Source of the DNA: Klebsiella pneumoniae
GTDB taxonomy: Bacteria > Pseudomonadota > Gammaproteobacteria > Pseudomonadales > UBA5518
Reading direction: 5' to 3'
DNA: 36,964 bases
Assembly: GCA_945862145.1 (NCBI GenBank)
Contig: CAMAXE010000036.1
Span: 1 to 36,964 of the forward strand
Shown piece after piece: positions 23,086 to 31,507 of the stretch. Made by a program: the position numbers and the translations under genes. The notes beneath the pieces are model-generated. The model searched no databases. It saw nothing but the letters and a program-made list of their open reading frames with translations, and was not told the DNA's origin. How positions within the stretch are numbered: position 1 is the first letter of the stretch; each line of letters opens with the position of its first letter.

Positions 23086-23985
23086 ATGCGCTGGAAAGAC
23101 GGTCGCCGCAGCGACAACATCGATGATCTGCGCGCCGAATCAGGTCCGCGCGCAGCTGGCATGGGCCCCCTCATCCTCCTGCGACTGCTGCCGCTGCTGC
23201 TGCGCACCACCGTAGGGCGGGTGCTGCTGGTGGTAGGCATGGCAGGCTACTTCGGCGCCCGCATGCTCGGTATCGACCCTCTCGCAGGCATGCAGGCCCC
23301 GGGATCAGCCCTGAATACGCCGAAACAAACAACGCCGCTGGAGCAGGAACGCGTCGACTTCGTCTCCGCTGTGCTGGCCGATACCGAGGACAGCTGGCGC
23401 GCGATCTTCACCGCGATGGGCGGGCGTTACGAGGAGCCCAGACTGGTGCTCTTTCGCGATGGCGTGCGCTCGGCGTGCGGCAGCGCGAGCTCCGCAGTGG
23501 GCCCCTTTTATTGCCCCGGCGACCGCAAGGTCTATCTCGATCTCGCCTTCTTCGACGATCTCCACCGGCGTCACGGCGCGCCCGGGGATTTCGCGCAGGC
23601 CTACGTGATCGCCCACGAAATCGGGCATCACGTGCAGACGCTGCTCGGCATCTCGCGCCAGGTGCAGGAGGCCGGCGCCAAGCTCGATGCCAGGGGCCGC
23701 AACCGCCTGTCGGTGAAACAGGAACTGCAGGCCGATTGCTTCGCCGGCGTGTGGGGATACACCGCCAACCGCGAACGCCAGGTGCTGGAGCCCGGCGATC
23801 TGGAGGAGGCGCTGGTGGCCGCCACCGCCATCGGCGATGACCGCCTGCAACGCGAGGGGCAAGGCCGCGTGGTGCCCGACAGCTTCACGCACGGGAGCTC
23901 GGAGCAACGCGAGCGCTGGTTTCGTCGCGGTTTCGAGACCGGCGAGGTGAAAGCCTGCGATACCTTCGCGGCGAACACACTCTGA
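23086..23985 (+). CDS. ypfJ: YpfJ-type neutral zinc metallopeptidase
   Basis: This 299-residue membrane-anchored protein belongs to the YpfJ/putative neutral zinc metallopeptidase family. It starts with the family's MRWKDGRRSDNIDD, has one membrane segment at about 25-60, and carries the zinc motif HEIGHH at 177-182 with a downstream Glu-containing helix (KQELQADCFAGVW) typical of this group. The peptide substrate is unknown. It sits 18 bp after the persulfide dioxygenase gene and 10 bp before the SDR gene, probably in the same operon, but nothing ties it to aromatic catabolism. Confidence 0.9.
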   Translation: MRWKDGRRSDNIDDLRAESGPRAAGMGPLILLRLLPLLLRTTVGRVLLVVGMAGYFGARMLGIDPLAGMQAPGSALNTPKQTTPLEQERVDFVSAVLADTEDSWRAIFTAMGGRYEEPRLVLFRDGVRSACGSASSAVGPFYCPGDRKVYLDLAFFDDLHRRHGAPGDFAQAYVIAHEIGHHVQTLLGISRQVQEAGAKLDARGRNRLSVKQELQADCFAGVWGYTANRERQVLEPGDLEEALVAATAIGDDRLQREGQGRVVPDSFTHGSSEQRERWFRRGFETGEVKACDTFAANTL

Positions 23986-23995
23986 GGAACGGCAG

Positions 23996-24808
23996 ATGGG
24001 ATTACTGGATACGCAGGTGGCGCTGGTCACCGGCGCGGGAGGCGGTATAGGCAGAGCCACGGCGCAGCTCCTTGCACGCGAGGGCGCTGCCGTGGTCTGT
24101 GCGGATCGCAACGCCGGGACTGCCGCACGAACGGTGCAGGCTCTCAACGACAGCGGCTTTCCTGCGCTCGCCGTGGAGGCGGACATCACCGACGAGGCGG
24201 CGGTCGCGGCGATGGTGAGCGCCGCCGTATCAGCCTTCGGCAGGCTGGACGTGCTGGTGAACAATGCGGGGGGAAGTTCGCGGCGCGACGTGGATGTGGT
24301 GTCGATGGATGTCGGTGTGTGGGATCGCACCATGCAGCTGAACAGCCGCGGCCCGATGCTCTGCTGCAAGCACGCGCTGCCGCACCTCTTGGCGCAGGGC
24401 GCGGGCGCCATCGTGAACATCTCCTCCGGCGCTGCCACCGCAGGCCAGCTCAGCATGCCCGCCTACGCGGCCGCCAAAAGCGCCGTGCTCGCACTCACCC
24501 GCGCCATCGCCACGCGGCACGGGCGCGAGGGCATTCGCTGCAACGCCATCACGCCGGGGCTGATCCTGCACGAGCACTTGGCGCCGCATTACCCGGCAGA
24601 ACACGTGCGCATCGATGCGGCAAATATCCTGAGTCCGCGACCCGGCACCGCGGAGGACATCGCCAACGCCGTGCTGTTCCTCGCCTCATCAATGTCAGCG
24701 TTCATCAACGGCCACGTGCTGCCGGTCGACGGTGGGCTGTTCGCGCACACGCCCACCTATGCGCAGACGCTGGAACTCGGTCTGGAGAGCCTGCGCCTGC
24801 GCGACTGA
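23996..24808 (+). CDS. Short-chain dehydrogenase/reductase
   Basis: This 270-residue classical SDR has the cofactor motif TGAGGGIG (12-19), NNAGG, and the catalytic Ser143/144, Tyr157 and Lys161 (YAAAK). It should oxidise or reduce an alcohol/ketone pair with NAD(P). It starts 10 bp after ypfJ with a GAGGA site and ends 9 bp from the convergent acyl-CoA synthetase gene. The C-terminal segment PVDGGLFAHTPTYAQ is typical of the family. The substrate is unknown; it may belong to the aromatic or fatty-acyl metabolism around it. Confidence 0.92.
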   Translation: MGLLDTQVALVTGAGGGIGRATAQLLAREGAAVVCADRNAGTAARTVQALNDSGFPALAVEADITDEAAVAAMVSAAVSAFGRLDVLVNNAGGSSRRDVDVVSMDVGVWDRTMQLNSRGPMLCCKHALPHLLAQGAGAIVNISSGAATAGQLSMPAYAAAKSAVLALTRAIATRHGREGIRCNAITPGLILHEHLAPHYPAEHVRIDAANILSPRPGTAEDIANAVLFLASSMSAFINGHVLPVDGGLFAHTPTYAQTLELGLESLRLRD

Positions 24809-24817
24809 GCAAGCGCC

Positions 24818-26395
24818 TCAGACCCGCCGCGCCTGTCCCTCCCAGAAGGGCGCGCGCAGGGCTTTTTTGTCGGGCTTGCCCACGGGCGTGACCGGAATAC
24901 GCTCGATGAAATCCACGCTTTTGGGCGCCTGCACGGAACCCTTGGCGTCCTTGACACGCGCCATCAGTGACTCCTTCAGCGCATCGCTCGCCGCGATGCC
25001 CGGACGCAACACCACCAGGGCTTTTACCGCCTCTCCCCAGCGCTCGTCCGGGACCCCGATCACCGCCACCTGCGCCACCGCAGGGTCCTGGCTGATCACA
25101 TCCTCGACCTCGCGGGGGAATACATTGAAACCACCGGTCACCACCATGTCCTTCTTGCGGTCGATGATGTGCAGAAAACCGTCGGCGTCGAGACGCCCGA
25201 TGTCGCCGGTATGCAGCCAACCGCCCGCAAAGGCCTCGGCGGTCTGCTCGGGTTTGCCGAGATAACCCATCATCACCAACGGACCGCGCACGCAGACCTC
25301 GCCGGGCTCGCCCTGCGCTACCGGCTGGTTGTCGTCGTTCAACAGTCCCAGATGCACCCACGGCGCAGGACGGCCGCAGGAGGCGAGCCGCTCGAGGTTG
25401 TCCGGATCGTGCTCGGCTTTGCGCATATTGGCGATCACCATCGGCGCCTCGGACTGACCGAAGAACTGGTAAAAAATCGAACCCCAGCGGCGGATGCCCT
25501 CGGCAAGTCGCGACGGGCTGATAGCCGATGCCCCGTAGAAAATCGTCTTCAGGCTCGAGATATCCGCCGTGGCCGCGCGGGGCGAATCGAGCAGCACGTA
25601 GATCATCACCGGCACCAGCATGGTGGCGGTGATGCGGTGCTTCTCGACCATGTCGAAAAACAGGTCCGGCGTGAAGCCCTTGGGCACGTAGAAGGCGCCA
25701 CCGCGCTGCAGCACCGGGATGAAAAAAGCGGCCGCCGCGTGCGAGAGCGGCGTGCACATCAGCATCCGCAACTCCTCCGGGAACTCCCACTCCGCGGCCT
25801 GGATCATGGTCATGCTGGCGCTGGTGCGGTAGCTCGACATCACGCCCTTGGGTTTGCCCGTGGTGCCGCCGGTGTAGTTGATGGAGGCGAGATCGGTGGG
25901 CTTCACGTCCGGTGCCACCAGAGGCTGCGGCGTGAAGCCATCGGCGAGCGCGAGGTAATCCCGGCCCGTCTCACTGGGCCCGAAGGACAGCAGCTGACGC
26001 ACCCCAGGCACGCGTTCCTGCAACTCCCGCGCGCGATTCTCGAACAGCGAGGGATCGAATATCAGCGCCTCGATGCCGGCGTCTTCCAGCACGTAGGCAT
26101 GATCCTCCAGCGAGCCCATGGGGTGCAGCGGCGTGCCCACGCAACCGGCGATCTGCATGGCCGCGATATTGGCGAGCACCTCCGGACGGTTGCCCGAGAT
26201 ATAGGCAACCCGCGAGCCCTTACCCACGCCGCATGCGACCAGCGCCTGAACCATGCGGCTCACGAGCGCGCGCATGCCGGCGTAGGTGATCACCTCGTCA
26301 CCCAGCACCAGGCAGGGGCGTTCGTGGTAGCGGTTCAAACCATCGATCATCAGGTGCGGCATCAGCGGCGGATCGTAGAGCGCGTCTAGGCTCAT
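24818..26395 (-). CDS. AMP-forming acyl-CoA synthetase
   Basis: This 525-residue adenylate-forming enzyme contains the ATP-binding motif YTGGTTGKPKGV, the adenylation core YQFFGQSEAPM and the hinge motifs GWLHTGDIGRLDADG and DRKKDMVVTGGFNV. The C-terminal catalytic lysine is in VTPVGKPDKKAL. It activates a carboxylic acid, probably fatty or aryl, to its CoA thioester. I chose the ATG at 26395 (MSLDALYD); the upstream 26 codons are arginine-rich and unlike the family. It lies downstream of corA on the same strand with a 115-bp gap. Confidence 0.9.
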   Translation of the reverse strand: MSLDALYDPPLMPHLMIDGLNRYHERPCLVLGDEVITYAGMRALVSRMVQALVACGVGKGSRVAYISGNRPEVLANIAAMQIAGCVGTPLHPMGSLEDHAYVLEDAGIEALIFDPSLFENRARELQERVPGVRQLLSFGPSETGRDYLALADGFTPQPLVAPDVKPTDLASINYTGGTTGKPKGVMSSYRTSASMTMIQAAEWEFPEELRMLMCTPLSHAAAAFFIPVLQRGGAFYVPKGFTPDLFFDMVEKHRITATMLVPVMIYVLLDSPRAATADISSLKTIFYGASAISPSRLAEGIRRWGSIFYQFFGQSEAPMVIANMRKAEHDPDNLERLASCGRPAPWVHLGLLNDDNQPVAQGEPGEVCVRGPLVMMGYLGKPEQTAEAFAGGWLHTGDIGRLDADGFLHIIDRKKDMVVTGGFNVFPREVEDVISQDPAVAQVAVIGVPDERWGEAVKALVVLRPGIAASDALKESLMARVKDAKGSVQAPKSVDFIERIPVTPVGKPDKKALRAPFWEGQARRV

Positions 26396-26510
26396 GACAG
26401 GACTCCGGACAGGGGTTGAGGGCGCGCTGATCATAGCCGCAGCCACCGCCCTGCGGCGATGACGGATCGGCAAGGAGAACGGCTGGCTACGGCGATGCGC
26501 TGCGGGAGCG

Positions 26511-27512
26511 CTAGATCCAGCCCACCTTGCGGAAGCGGCGATAAAGCAGCCCGCAGGCGAGCGCGATGGTACTTAGCGCGAAGGGGTAACCGTACTTCCA
26601 GTCGAGCTCGGGCATGTGCTTGAAGTTCATGCCCCAGATCCCTGCAAAGGCCGTGGCCACGGCGAAGATACCAGCCCAGGCCGCGAGGCGCTTGGTGACC
26701 TCGCTCTCCTCGATGGCGACCAGCGAGAGGTTGACGTGAATGGCCGTGGAGATGGTGTCACGCATTGTGTCCACCGCCGCGTCCAGCCGCACGAGGTGAT
26801 CGTGCACATCGCGGAAATACTCATCGGTATCCGCGCAATGCCGGGGCACCCTGCCACCGAAGAGCCGCGTGCTCGCCTCCATCAGCGGGGCCACCGCGTG
26901 CTTCAGCACCATCACCCGCCGCTTCAGGCCGTAGAGCCGCTCGATATTGGCCCGCGGATCGCTGCGCGTGAAGATGCCCTCCTCGATCGCCTCGAGTTCG
27001 GTCTCGAGACGATCGAGGATGGGGAAATACCCGTCCACCGTGGCATCCATCAGCGCGTAGAGCACAAAGCCCGGACCGAACTGCAGCAATTCCGGCTCAC
27101 GCTCGCAGCGCGCGCGCACCCCGAGGAAATTGAGATCACTGCGGCGTCGCAAGGAGGCCACAAAATCAAGGCCCACGAAAATATTGAGTTCGCCGACGTG
27201 CAGCTGATCGCCCTTGAACTCGAGCAGGTGCAGGGCCACGAACAGCACCTCGCCGTACTCCTCGAACTTGGGGCGCTGATGGCCGTGACGGGTGTCCTCG
27301 ACCGCGAGATCAGGCAGCGCGAAGATCTCCTGGACATGATCGATCTCGGCCGTCTCGGCATCCTTCAACGCCACCCACACGAAACAGCCGGGCTCGCGGC
27401 GCCAACCGTCGAGTTCGGACAACGGGACGTCACGCAGACGGTTGCCCTGCTGGTAGGCCACGCTGTTGATCAACACTGGGCGCTCTCCTGCCGTCTGGAA
27501 TCCGTGAAACAT
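26511..27512 (-). CDS. corA: CorA-family Mg2+/divalent cation channel
   Basis: The 333-residue protein has a large soluble N-terminal domain and two C-terminal membrane helices (about 273-293 and 305-325). The pore signature GMN is at 294-296, followed by the acidic loop segment FKHMPELDWKYGYP. This is the standard layout of CorA, which forms pentameric magnesium channels. The start at ATG 27512 gives the expected length. It is divergent from the NTF2-like gene across about 175 bp. Confidence 0.93.
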   Translation of the reverse strand: MFHGFQTAGERPVLINSVAYQQGNRLRDVPLSELDGWRREPGCFVWVALKDAETAEIDHVQEIFALPDLAVEDTRHGHQRPKFEEYGEVLFVALHLLEFKGDQLHVGELNIFVGLDFVASLRRRSDLNFLGVRARCEREPELLQFGPGFVLYALMDATVDGYFPILDRLETELEAIEEGIFTRSDPRANIERLYGLKRRVMVLKHAVAPLMEASTRLFGGRVPRHCADTDEYFRDVHDHLVRLDAAVDTMRDTISTAIHVNLSLVAIEESEVTKRLAAWAGIFAVATAFAGIWGMNFKHMPELDWKYGYPFALSTIALACGLLYRRFRKVGWI

Positions 27513-27687
27513 AGCCCCCCCGGCCCGCCTTGGCCACTGCCAATGCCCGTTGCGCCAGATCCACCCGCGTTCGCGCGCGCGGTGTTACCCACGCCAGCGC
27601 CAGCGGCGGGTGCTGCTGCGGGCTTTGCATCGGCCCCACCGGGCGGCGTAGCCTTAGACCGTCCTTAAAGACCGGAGCACACCCACC
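27513..27687. promoter_or_regulatory. Divergent spacer between corA and NTF2-like gene
   Basis: This 175-bp GC-rich region must serve both genes. No ykoK/mgtA-type riboswitch or strong promoter could be recognised. The segment TAGCCTTAGACC before the plus-strand gene may hold a weak -10 box. I see nothing else in it. Confidence 0.2.
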
Positions 27688-28206
27688 GTGGATCACCAGA
27701 GCATCACCCAGGCCGCGCACAGGCTGATCGCCTTCCACCGCGAAGCCGAGCAGAAGAACGAGTGGACCTTTTTTGTTGACGAGATGTACGCGCAAAACTG
27801 CGTCTACACCTGCGAGTACGGCGGCACCATGCGGGTGGTGGCAGACGGCATCGACGAGATCAAGGCCACCCATTACGGCCGCGACATGCGCAAGGGCTGG
27901 GAGGGCTGGACCTTTCCCTATCAGGACGTGTACGTCGGCGAAGGCGGCCGCGTGGTCACGCACTGGCTTAACCGCGGACCCGGACTGCGCGCCGACGGCA
28001 GTCACTTCGACACCCCCGGTATCTCGTTCATCACCTTCAACGAAGAGCTGCGGATCGTGCGGCAGTTCGATGTCTTCGATATTGCCCACCAGATGCATCT
28101 CTGCGACGAGTTGGAAGCGCAGGGCCTGCTCTCGGCCGAACTCAAGCGCAGTTGGGTGATACCGATGAAGACCAAAGTGATCGAGATGCTGTCGCGCAAC
28201 ATGTAG
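27688..28206 (+). CDS. NTF2-like (SnoaL-type) protein
   Basis: This 172-residue protein has the cone-shaped NTF2-like fold pattern: an N-terminal helix pair (QSITQAAHRLIAFHREAEQ) followed by alternating strands (GGRVVTHWLNRGPG, ISFITFNEELRIVRQFDVFD). It begins with a GTG at 27688. Members include isomerases, dehydratases and simple ligand-binding proteins; no clear catalytic pair can be named here. The 12-residue tail KVIEMLSRNM is helical. It stands alone, upstream of a REP cluster, and its function is unknown. Confidence 0.75.
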   Translation: MDHQSITQAAHRLIAFHREAEQKNEWTFFVDEMYAQNCVYTCEYGGTMRVVADGIDEIKATHYGRDMRKGWEGWTFPYQDVYVGEGGRVVTHWLNRGPGLRADGSHFDTPGISFITFNEELRIVRQFDVFDIAHQMHLCDELEAQGLLSAELKRSWVIPMKTKVIEMLSRNM

Positions 28207-28229
28207 GCCTGCGCGCATGTGCGTGGTGG

Positions 28230-28252
28230 TCGCGGGCATGGCCCGCTCCTAC
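28230..28252 (-). repeat. REP palindrome, copy A
   Basis: This is a 23-bp REP-type palindrome whose reverse complement is identical to the REP in tandem units 2 and 3 at the left end of the window. The arms are GCGGGC and GCCCGC around an ATG centre with a TCCTAC flank. It lies 23 bp past the NTF2-like stop codon. Confidence 0.8.
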
Positions 28253-28295
28253 GGGGAATGGACAGGCGTGCCATCGGTGCGACGGCGGGAAATCT

Positions 28296-28320
28296 GTAGG
28301 AGCGCGCCATGCGCGCGACA
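28296..28320 (+). repeat. REP palindrome, copy B (variant arms)
   Basis: This plus-oriented REP begins GTAGGAGCGCGCC and closes with GCGCGCGACA. Both arms change GGGC to GCGC together, so the pairing is kept; this is compensatory divergence. It is inverted relative to copies A and C. Confidence 0.75.
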
Positions 28321-28338
28321 GCGGCCCCGGGCCGCACC

Positions 28339-28385
28339 GTGGTCGCGGGCGCCAACGTGGTGGTCGCGGGCATGGCCCGCTCCTA
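28339..28385 (-). repeat. REP palindrome, copy C, with adjacent half-REP
   Basis: A complete REP at 28363-28385 is identical to copy A. Just before it, 28339-28352 carries a half copy (GTGGTCGCGGGCGCC), which suggests decay or a partial duplication. The cluster A-B-C forms alternating inverted pairs as in BIME elements, between the NTF2-like gene and the molybdoenzyme gene. Confidence 0.75.
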
Positions 28386-28471
28386 CTCGGGAATCGGGCG
28401 CGGCGCGACATCCCGGCACCGCCCACAACACGGCCGCGGGCGCTCGCGGCCGGCACACACAGGAACCGCGC

Positions 28472-30628
28472 ATGACACAGACACAGACGCACAAAACCTA
28501 CTGCCGCTTCTGCCTCGGCTGCTGCGGCATCGAGGTGGATGTGCAGGACGGCCAACCCGTAGCGCTGCGCGGGGACGCGAGCAACCCCCTCACCGGCGGC
28601 TACACCTGCCTGCGCGGGCGTGAGCTGATCACCATGCACACGCACCCCGATCGCATCCGGCACGCCTTGAAGCGCACGGCACAGGGCTTCGAGCAGATTC
28701 CCCTTGCGCAGGCGCTGGACGAGATCGCCGCCAAGGTAAGCGCACTGGTAGCCCGCGACGGCGGCCAGTCGGTGGCCACCTACAACGGCTCCTGGGCCTA
28801 TGCAAACTACCCCACACTCGCGGTTTCCAAGTCCTTCCACCGCGCGATCGGCTCCACCTCGCTGTTCTCGCCGATGTCCCTCGACCAGCCCGCCAAGGCC
28901 TTCGTGCCCTTCCGCTTCGGCATCTGGAGCGGCGGCATGCACACCTTCAGCGATGCCGACGTGGCGCTGTTCATCGGCAACAACCCGCTGGTCTCGCAGT
29001 ACGCGGCCAAGAACGGGCTGCCCGTCTACAACCCGTACCGCCGCCTACAAGACGCCATCAACAACGGTTTGAAATTGCTCGTGATCGACCCGCGCCGCAC
29101 CGAGGTGGCAAACCGCGCCGCGCTGCACCTGCAGCCCTACCCCGGCGAGGATCCCGTGATTCTGGCGGGCATGCTCCGCGTGATCATCGACGAAGGCCTG
29201 CATGACCAGCGCTTCTGCGCGGAGCACGTGGATAACCTCGACGCCTTCCGCGCGGCACTGGAGGATTTCACGCCTGACTACTGCGCGGCACGCGCCGGCG
29301 TGCCGTCAGGGCAGATCGTTGCAGCAGCGCGGCTCTTCGCGCAGGGGCGCAAAGGAGCCGCTGTAACCGGCACGGGCCCCGAGATGTCGCCACGCGGCTG
29401 GCTGGGCGAGTGGCTGGTGCTCGCGCTGAACACCCTCTGCGGCCGCTACTACCGCGAGGGCGAGGTGCCACGCACCGCCCCGCCGCTCACCCCACCGCAG
29501 GCGCTGCGCGCGGAGGTCTACTTCCCGCCCGAGCCCTGGGGCGAGGGCATGCTGAAATCGCGCTTCCGCGGGCTCACGCAGCTCGGCGACGAGATGCCCT
29601 GCAACGTCATGGCAGACGAAATCCTCACGCCCGGCGAGGGCCGTATCCGCGCGCTCTTCGTGCTGGGCGGCAACCCCATGGTCGCTTTCCCCAACCAGCT
29701 GAAAATGCAAGCGGCCATGGCAGACCTCGAACTGCTGGTGGCGGTGGACCCTTGGATGTCTGCCACCGCCAAGCGCGCGCACTACATCATCCCGCCCGTG
29801 CTGCAACTCGAGCGCGCCGACGCCACGCTGCTCGGCGAGCTCTATTTCGAGGAAGCCTACGCGCAGTACACCGAGCGCGTGATCGAGCCCGGCGCGGACA
29901 TGCTGGAGGAATGGGAGCTCTACTGGGAGCTGGCGACGCGCCTCGGCCTGACCCTCGAGGTGAACGGCAGCCCCCTGCCCCGGGATCATCGCCCCGACAA
30001 GCACGCGCTCACCGCGCGGCTCACCGCCGGCTCACGCATCCCGCTGGATCGCGTCCGCGATGAGACCGCCCGCGACGGCGGCAAACTCTTCCCCGAGGCA
30101 CGCACCGCGGTGGGCCCCGGCACAGCAGGCAACACCAAGCGCTTCCGGCTGCTGCCCGAGGACATCGCCGCCCAACTCGCGGCACTGCGCGCAGAAGCCT
30201 TGGACGACAGCGGCCGCCCGGCGCATATCCGCGCCGGCGGCGCCACGCACCTGCTGTGCTCGCGGCGCATCCGCCAGTTCTTCAACTCCACCGGCCACAA
30301 CTTCCCCGCGCTCCGCGACAAAGGCACGACCAACTACGCCTATATGCACCCCGATGACCTGAGGGCGCTGGGTCTCGCGAGCGAGGATCTGGTGGAACTG
30401 CGCGCCGACACCGGCACGCTCGTGGGTGTGGTGATGGCGAGCGAGGATATCCGCAGTGGCGTGGTGTCGATGGCGCACGCCTTTGGCGATGCCGACAGCG
30501 ACGCCTCGAACGTGCGGCAACAGGGTTCGTCGACGAACCGGCTGGTGAGTGACGAGCGTTATTTCGATCCGATCACGGGTCAGGCAAGGCAGAGCGCCAT
30601 ACCGGTCAGTATCAGGAAGATCGGCTGA
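28472..30628 (+). CDS. Molybdopterin-dependent oxidoreductase (DMSO reductase family)
   Basis: This 718-residue protein has an N-terminal [4Fe-4S] motif CX2CX3CX27C (YCRFCLGCCG ... GYTCLRG). Three domains binding the bis-MGD cofactor follow, with FIGNNPLVSQYAAKNG, LLVIDPRRTEVA, GGNPMVAFPNQLKM and a C-terminal formate-dehydrogenase-like cap (MHPDDLRALGLAS). No Tat signal is present, so it is probably cytoplasmic. The metal-ligand region reads SPMSLDQPAK, with no Cys or Sec, so it is not a classical formate dehydrogenase or nitrate reductase. The substrate is unknown. I use the ATG at 28472; a longer in-frame ORF upstream only reads through REP repeats. No partner subunits are adjacent. Confidence 0.88.
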   Translation: MTQTQTHKTYCRFCLGCCGIEVDVQDGQPVALRGDASNPLTGGYTCLRGRELITMHTHPDRIRHALKRTAQGFEQIPLAQALDEIAAKVSALVARDGGQSVATYNGSWAYANYPTLAVSKSFHRAIGSTSLFSPMSLDQPAKAFVPFRFGIWSGGMHTFSDADVALFIGNNPLVSQYAAKNGLPVYNPYRRLQDAINNGLKLLVIDPRRTEVANRAALHLQPYPGEDPVILAGMLRVIIDEGLHDQRFCAEHVDNLDAFRAALEDFTPDYCAARAGVPSGQIVAAARLFAQGRKGAAVTGTGPEMSPRGWLGEWLVLALNTLCGRYYREGEVPRTAPPLTPPQALRAEVYFPPEPWGEGMLKSRFRGLTQLGDEMPCNVMADEILTPGEGRIRALFVLGGNPMVAFPNQLKMQAAMADLELLVAVDPWMSATAKRAHYIIPPVLQLERADATLLGELYFEEAYAQYTERVIEPGADMLEEWELYWELATRLGLTLEVNGSPLPRDHRPDKHALTARLTAGSRIPLDRVRDETARDGGKLFPEARTAVGPGTAGNTKRFRLLPEDIAAQLAALRAEALDDSGRPAHIRAGGATHLLCSRRIRQFFNSTGHNFPALRDKGTTNYAYMHPDDLRALGLASEDLVELRADTGTLVGVVMASEDIRSGVVSMAHAFGDADSDASNVRQQGSSTNRLVSDERYFDPITGQARQSAIPVSIRKIG

Positions 30629-30664
30629 GACCCGCCGCGACAACGGGCTGTTGAGAGCAAGAAC

Positions 30665-31363
30665 TCAGGAAGGGTTCCGACGCCGGATCGCGCCCAGAGC
30701 CAACAAGCCGAGCCCGACCAGACCCAGAGTGCCGGGAATGGGCACTGCGGTGGGCGCCTCCAGGGTGATGCTGTTGACGCCGAAGCCCTGGTAATCGTCC
30801 CCGTCGCTCAGTCCAAAATCGAAGAAGGCGATGTCAGCGCCGTTGCGCAGCGAGGTAAATATCAGGGGCGCGTACTGCTGTTGCCCCGTCGGGGAGGTGG
30901 AGCGCACCCCTGCCACCAAATCCAGGAGGTTGTGGTCGCGGTCGAAGATACGCAGCAGCGGGTTGCTGTCTTCGTCGAAGAAACCGGCCTCGAGTTCGAG
31001 GAAACTGGTGGCGCCACCGATGGCGGTACCGGCCAGAACGATGCGCCCGTCTATGCCCGTGGATAGGTCACAGTCCCCCGCGGAATTAATTCCACAGAAG
31101 GCAACGAAACTGTCTGAGTTCAATGAATTAGGATCGATGTCTGAGTAATACCCCTCGGAGCGCCCGTAGCTGAAATCGACGCCGAAAGCGACGAGATTGG
31201 CGCCGACAGCTCCGCCTGCGGCCAGCGCTCCGGGTGCGGATGTCTCTGCCACACCTGCGCCAACGGCTTCAGAGGGCGTGAAGGACAGGCGGGATGCATT
31301 GGCCCCCTGCGCTACGCCCAGCGCTACAACCACCCCGACCCACAGCTTGAAACGTGTCGACAT
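30665..31363 (-). CDS. Secreted PEP-CTERM protein
   Basis: This 232-residue protein has a signal peptide (about 1-24, ending GANA) and a C-terminal sorting signal: VPIPGTLG, a hydrophobic stretch LVGLGLLALGA, then the basic tail IRRRNPS. This is the PEP-CTERM tripartite signal recognised by exosortase and linked to exopolysaccharide export. The central part is Asp/Gly-rich beta material with paired Cys in FCGINSAGDCD. The ATG at 31363 follows an AAGAGG site. It lies downstream of rmuC on the same strand after 144 bp, so it probably has its own promoter. No exosortase gene is in the window. Its function is unknown beyond surface or matrix location. Confidence 0.85.
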   Translation of the reverse strand: MSTRFKLWVGVVVALGVAQGANASRLSFTPSEAVGAGVAETSAPGALAAGGAVGANLVAFGVDFSYGRSEGYYSDIDPNSLNSDSFVAFCGINSAGDCDLSTGIDGRIVLAGTAIGGATSFLELEAGFFDEDSNPLLRIFDRDHNLLDLVAGVRSTSPTGQQQYAPLIFTSLRNGADIAFFDFGLSDGDDYQGFGVNSITLEAPTAVPIPGTLGLVGLGLLALGAIRRRNPS

Positions 31364-31507
31364 TGTCGCTGCCTCTTATGCAACCCACTCCGGGCTTGGT
31401 GCACCCGGACCGTTGAGGGACCTGCCCCGACTTGAGGCAGAGTCTAAGTGCATGCCCCGCCCGCGCGCACTTGTACCAAGGTACAGAACACCGAGAGCGA
31501 CACTGCC
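31364..31507 (-). promoter_or_regulatory. Upstream region of the PEP-CTERM gene
   Basis: This 144-bp gap is bounded by the rmuC stop. It includes an AAGAGG ribosome-binding site (minus strand) and a symmetric GGTGCACC at about 31398-31405 inside a CGGG...CCCG frame. I looked for the sigma-54 -24/-12 pair often found before PEP-CTERM genes and did not find the right GG-N10-GC spacing near the start. The promoter type is unresolved. Confidence 0.25.

Noticed and set aside
25169-26389. A 406-codon plus-strand ORF
   Set aside because: It is antisense to the acyl-CoA synthetase gene and rich in Arg and His; no motif.
27513-27687. Magnesium riboswitch upstream of corA
   Set aside because: No M-box-like conserved segments were visible in this short spacer.
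28217-28471. N-terminal extension of the molybdoenzyme ORF
   Set aside because: These codons simply read through the REP cluster; the ATG at 28472 leads straight into the conserved Fe-S motif.
31364-31507. Sigma-54 promoter before the PEP-CTERM gene
   Set aside because: No GG-N10-GC pair with correct spacing was found on the minus strand; the nearest candidate has 8 bp between the pairs.
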